Assembly: GCA_008931825.1 (NCBI GenBank)
Contig: QXVZ01009539.1
Span: forward strand, 1-37,306
Direction of reading: 5' to 3'
DNA length: 37,306 bases
Origin: Phallusia fumigata
Taxonomy: Eukaryota > Chordata > Ascidiacea > Phlebobranchia > Ascidiidae
This document shows, piece after piece, positions 35,101-37,306 of this stretch (the stretch's first letter is position 1; each line of letters starts with the position of its first letter). Below the pieces are notes generated by a model. The model did no database searches. It saw only the letters and a program-made list of their open reading frames with translations, and was not told the DNA's origin. The translations under genes were made by a program, and so were the position numbers.

Positions 35101-36603
35101 TAGTAATCTGCATTTTCGAACAAAAGCAATAAATATTCAAATACAGCACGCTAGCAGCAAAAGTACTCAGAACCAGCAACCAAGTCCAAAGAAGCAACGA
35201 AAATAGCTGGTCAAATGGATGTTGAAATTCACTCTGTTAGGAAACTAAAATTATGTATTTAAAAGATCAACATACCTTCCACCAAATGCAATGACTGGAA
35301 CATCTGTTGCATTATAAGTATCCTTCAAGTGAACAATAAGATATGCGTAATCAGCCATCGCTTGTTCAATCGTAAGTAAGCCAATGTTTTTGTGAGTAAA
35401 AGTGTTGTTGCCGAATGGGAGTGATTTGCCGTAAAACCTCTGAAAATTGTTGAAATTAGTGATGTAATCAAAACCTACAAAAATGCTACATTTTTCCAGC
35501 CTTTTTCAATATATGTGGTTAACAGTTGTTAAACCAAACTTCGTACATGTTCTGCAAATACGACCATTGCGCCCATCTTGGGTGCAAGGTCAACGAGAAG
35601 ACCGGAAGCTTTTTGGAAACCTTCAATATCTCCCTCATTTCCAGTGTAGAAGAATATCGGGCCGGAACCTTTGCTCCAATATTGCTCTGCAAAAAAGCAT
35701 GAAAAAATAAATAGGGTTTCCACAGTTGTTTGTTTCCAAACTGTCATTCTACTAAAATATGTTTTCCATGTCAATCTTAAAGGAAAAAATTATTTCATTT
35801 CATTGGTTTAGTATTTTTTATTCTTTTCATTGTTAAGTAAATGGGCAACAGTTACCATGTGGAAAATGGAACAGGCCAGTACCTATTGTGTACAACGTTT
35901 TTGTTGTGGGGTTTAATTGCTGCCATAAAAACCAACAGAGCCACAAAACAAATTTGTTATTCATTGAAAGAGGCATGTGACCACAGTGGCTTGTGAGTAA
36001 ACAATTGGGAATCAGCCAGATGTCATATGACTGACAAAGACTTGTTTAAGCACAGTTGGTATCTGCTTTTTTACAATAAAACTAACCAAATGTGGCCTTC
36101 AAATAAAATTATACCTACATTGTGCAGCATGTCTATGTAAAACACTATAAACATCATGAGTTTTTCAAATAAACGAATAAAAAGTAGTTATTTTAAGTGG
36201 AAAATATTGATTGAATGTCAAGATAGATGACTTATGCAATTTTTTTGCAGAATTTGTCTTCCAAACAAGAATATACAAATTTGCATGATTTATTGCAAAA
36301 ATCGCACAATATTAAATTTAACCTCATGTCGTAGGTTGCAGTTGGGAAATTTAACTTGCCACAAAGATTATTTTCGTTAAGTTTCCCAAAAATCAAATAA
36401 AAGTTTTTTACCAAATACGCACCAGTTATCAGGTATCTTTGCTGGTAAGTAGTTGTCCCAAAACTTTCCATGTTAAAATGGTCGACGAATTGAGTGAAGT
36501 ATTTTTCTTCAAAAACTGCTCCATTTTTGCTTTTAATGAACTTGGACGATACAGAAGCGAACGCAACAATGCAAATAAACGCGAAAATTAAATCACTACG
36601 CAT
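32180..36603 (-). CDS. DPP7: Dipeptidyl peptidase 2 (DPP7), S28 serine peptidase, 9 exons, 494 aa
   Basis: Lysosomal/vesicular peptidase of family S28 that removes N-terminal dipeptides, preferring Pro or Ala at position 2 (family knowledge). Exons: 36603-36423, 35686-35547, 35439-35276, 34888-34688, 34365-34185, 33872-33672, 33047-32904, 32751-32603, 32303-32180; 1485 nt including the stop, all phases agree. A signal peptide ([15 protein letters not shown]) precedes FTQFVDHFN. The catalytic triad is visible: Ser162 in GGSYGG, Asp424 in LDPW and His449 in [31 protein letters not shown] and CADPTGCG favour DPP7 over the related prolylcarboxypeptidase PRCP. Length is close to the human 492 aa. 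Several N-glycosylation sequons (NNT, NAT, NGT, NVT) fit a secretory-pathway enzyme. Intron 3 carries a MITE-like repeat. Confidence 0.95.
34983..35147. mobile_element. MITE-like inverted repeat in a DPP7 intron
   Basis: An AT-rich element of about 165 bp. Its left end GCTGTATTTG (34983-34992) is matched by the reverse complement at the right end (35138-35147), and both ends run on into ATTCA/ATATTTA-like sequence. Repeated ATTCAAAT/ATTCATGAAT words fill the interior. There is no coding capacity. A target-site duplication is not clear. Confidence 0.5.
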
Positions 36604-36935
36604 TTTTACACGAATTTAACACAACTACAGCAACGCAAACCTGACTGTAAACTAACAACCCGCTTTAAACTACAACACTGCCTTTGAAAAAATTCAATCG
36701 CTTCAAACACGATTCGCTCATGTGATGTAGTTCTCGCTCTCATCCGTTAAAAACCAGATGTGAATCTACCGCTGGAAGCGACATACCAGTGCTTCTGTTT
36801 CTGATATGAGCCGATATCATAAAAACTGAACCCACAAAATGTCCGACGGTTTTTGAAATACTTGCACGTTTTTAACGCAATACGTTTTCCCCCTAATGTG
36901 CAATTCCACTGCATGGAAATTGCCTTACCTTGCGA
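36604..36935 (-). promoter_or_regulatory. DPP7 upstream region
   Basis: The region immediately upstream of the DPP7 start codon. I see no clear TATA box; AC/CA-rich sequence precedes the ATG. No gene is recognised here. Confidence 0.35.
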
Positions 36936-36940
36936 GAACC

Positions 36941-37053
36941 AAGGATGGCAGTGTGGTACGGTACGTTGTACGTGCCTCAATAAGCAAAGCATACCGTACC
37001 ACCGTACAGTACTTTTTAATGATTTTTGCTGCGTATCGTATTGCCATCCTGGG
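36941..37053. mobile_element. Short inverted-repeat (MITE-like) element
   Basis: GGATGGCA at 36943-36950 is mirrored by TGCCATCC at 37042-37049. Inside these arms a second complementary pair (TGGTACGGTAC and GTACCACCGTAC) makes a strong nested hairpin of about 110 bp. It has no ORF of its own; the overlapping frames are by-products of the repeat. The nested structure suggests a foldback MITE or its remnant. Confidence 0.5.
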
Positions 37054-37306
37054 TAAAAAACTCGATACCACCGTCGTTGATGATGGCTAGATGTGCTCCC
37101 CCAAGCTTGCCAGGACAGATGAATTGTGGAATTCGAACACGTGTTTTGCACTTCAGATGTTTGTTTATTATTTCATTCAACTTGAAACCGAGAAAACAAA
37201 AGCGACCAAAACGGAAAAAATGAGAAAAATTGGGTTCTGCGGGTCGATCTTAGTTTGAAAGCCATTGCACCGCGTCAAGGTGTCAACCACAATGGGTTCA
37301 TCTAAG
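37054..37306. other. Right edge, no gene recognised
   Basis: Short AT-rich stretch with an A/G-rich run near 37185-37230. No feature could be supported. Confidence 0.5.

Noticed and set aside
32180-36603. Prolylcarboxypeptidase (PRCP) instead of DPP7
   Set aside because: Both are S28 peptidases, but the total length, active-site spacing and the motifs [11 protein letters not shown] and CADPTGCG fit DPP7 better.
36747-37151. 134-codon minus-strand ORF at the right edge
   Set aside because: It runs through both arms of the inverted repeat and has no recognisable motif or splice context.

Overview
This window is nuclear DNA from a small-genome, intron-rich animal, most likely a tunicate of the Ciona type. 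The reasons are short introns, short intergenic distances, AT-rich non-coding DNA, animal chromatin genes, and a local family of integrin-alpha-like genes with inserted I (VWA) domains, which ascidians are known to have expanded as a separate clade. The species call is inference; the gene identities rest on motifs read in conceptual translations assembled by hand across splice sites.

Left part (1 to about 17.2 kb): three paralogous integrin-alpha-like genes, here called A (minus, 3830 to 891), B (plus, 6433 to 9403) and C (plus, 11854 to 16126). A and B are head to head; B and C are in tandem. Each has a signal peptide, two short propeller-like exons (N-terminal FGY motif, then a V/I-G-S/A-P FG-GAP motif), a Cys-containing exon, and a complete I domain with the DxSxS, TxT and LTDG metal-site motifs. 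Intron phases match, and the two central I-domain exons are exactly 143 and 106 nt in all three genes. I found no exon for the remaining propeller blades, leg, transmembrane segment or GFFKR tail after any of them. The area is rich in tRNA-like short repeats, TG-rich repeats and the palindrome TGACGTCA. A 735-737 bp direct duplication inside C has its junction at an unresolved base, so it may be an assembly artefact.

Middle (17.4 to 26.4 kb): one BET-family gene on the minus strand, BRD4-like, with 22 coding exons. It has two bromodomains, the CK2-type serine/acidic segment, a basic segment, the ET domain and the C-terminal P-TEFb-interacting motif, for 1146 codons. Intron retention after exon 16 would give a 797-residue short form, and a poly(A) signal follows about 200 bp later.

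Right part (28.5 to 36.6 kb): WDR5 on the plus strand (8 coding exons, 363 aa), divergent from BRD4, and dipeptidyl peptidase 2 (DPP7, S28 serine peptidase, 9 exons, 494 aa) on the minus strand. DPP7 converges on WDR5, with candidate poly(A) signals only about 100 bp apart. BRD4 and WDR5 are both chromatin regulators (acetyl-lysine reading and H3K4 methyltransferase scaffolding), but nothing in the sequence proves co-regulation. The right edge holds the DPP7 upstream region with a MITE-like inverted repeat.
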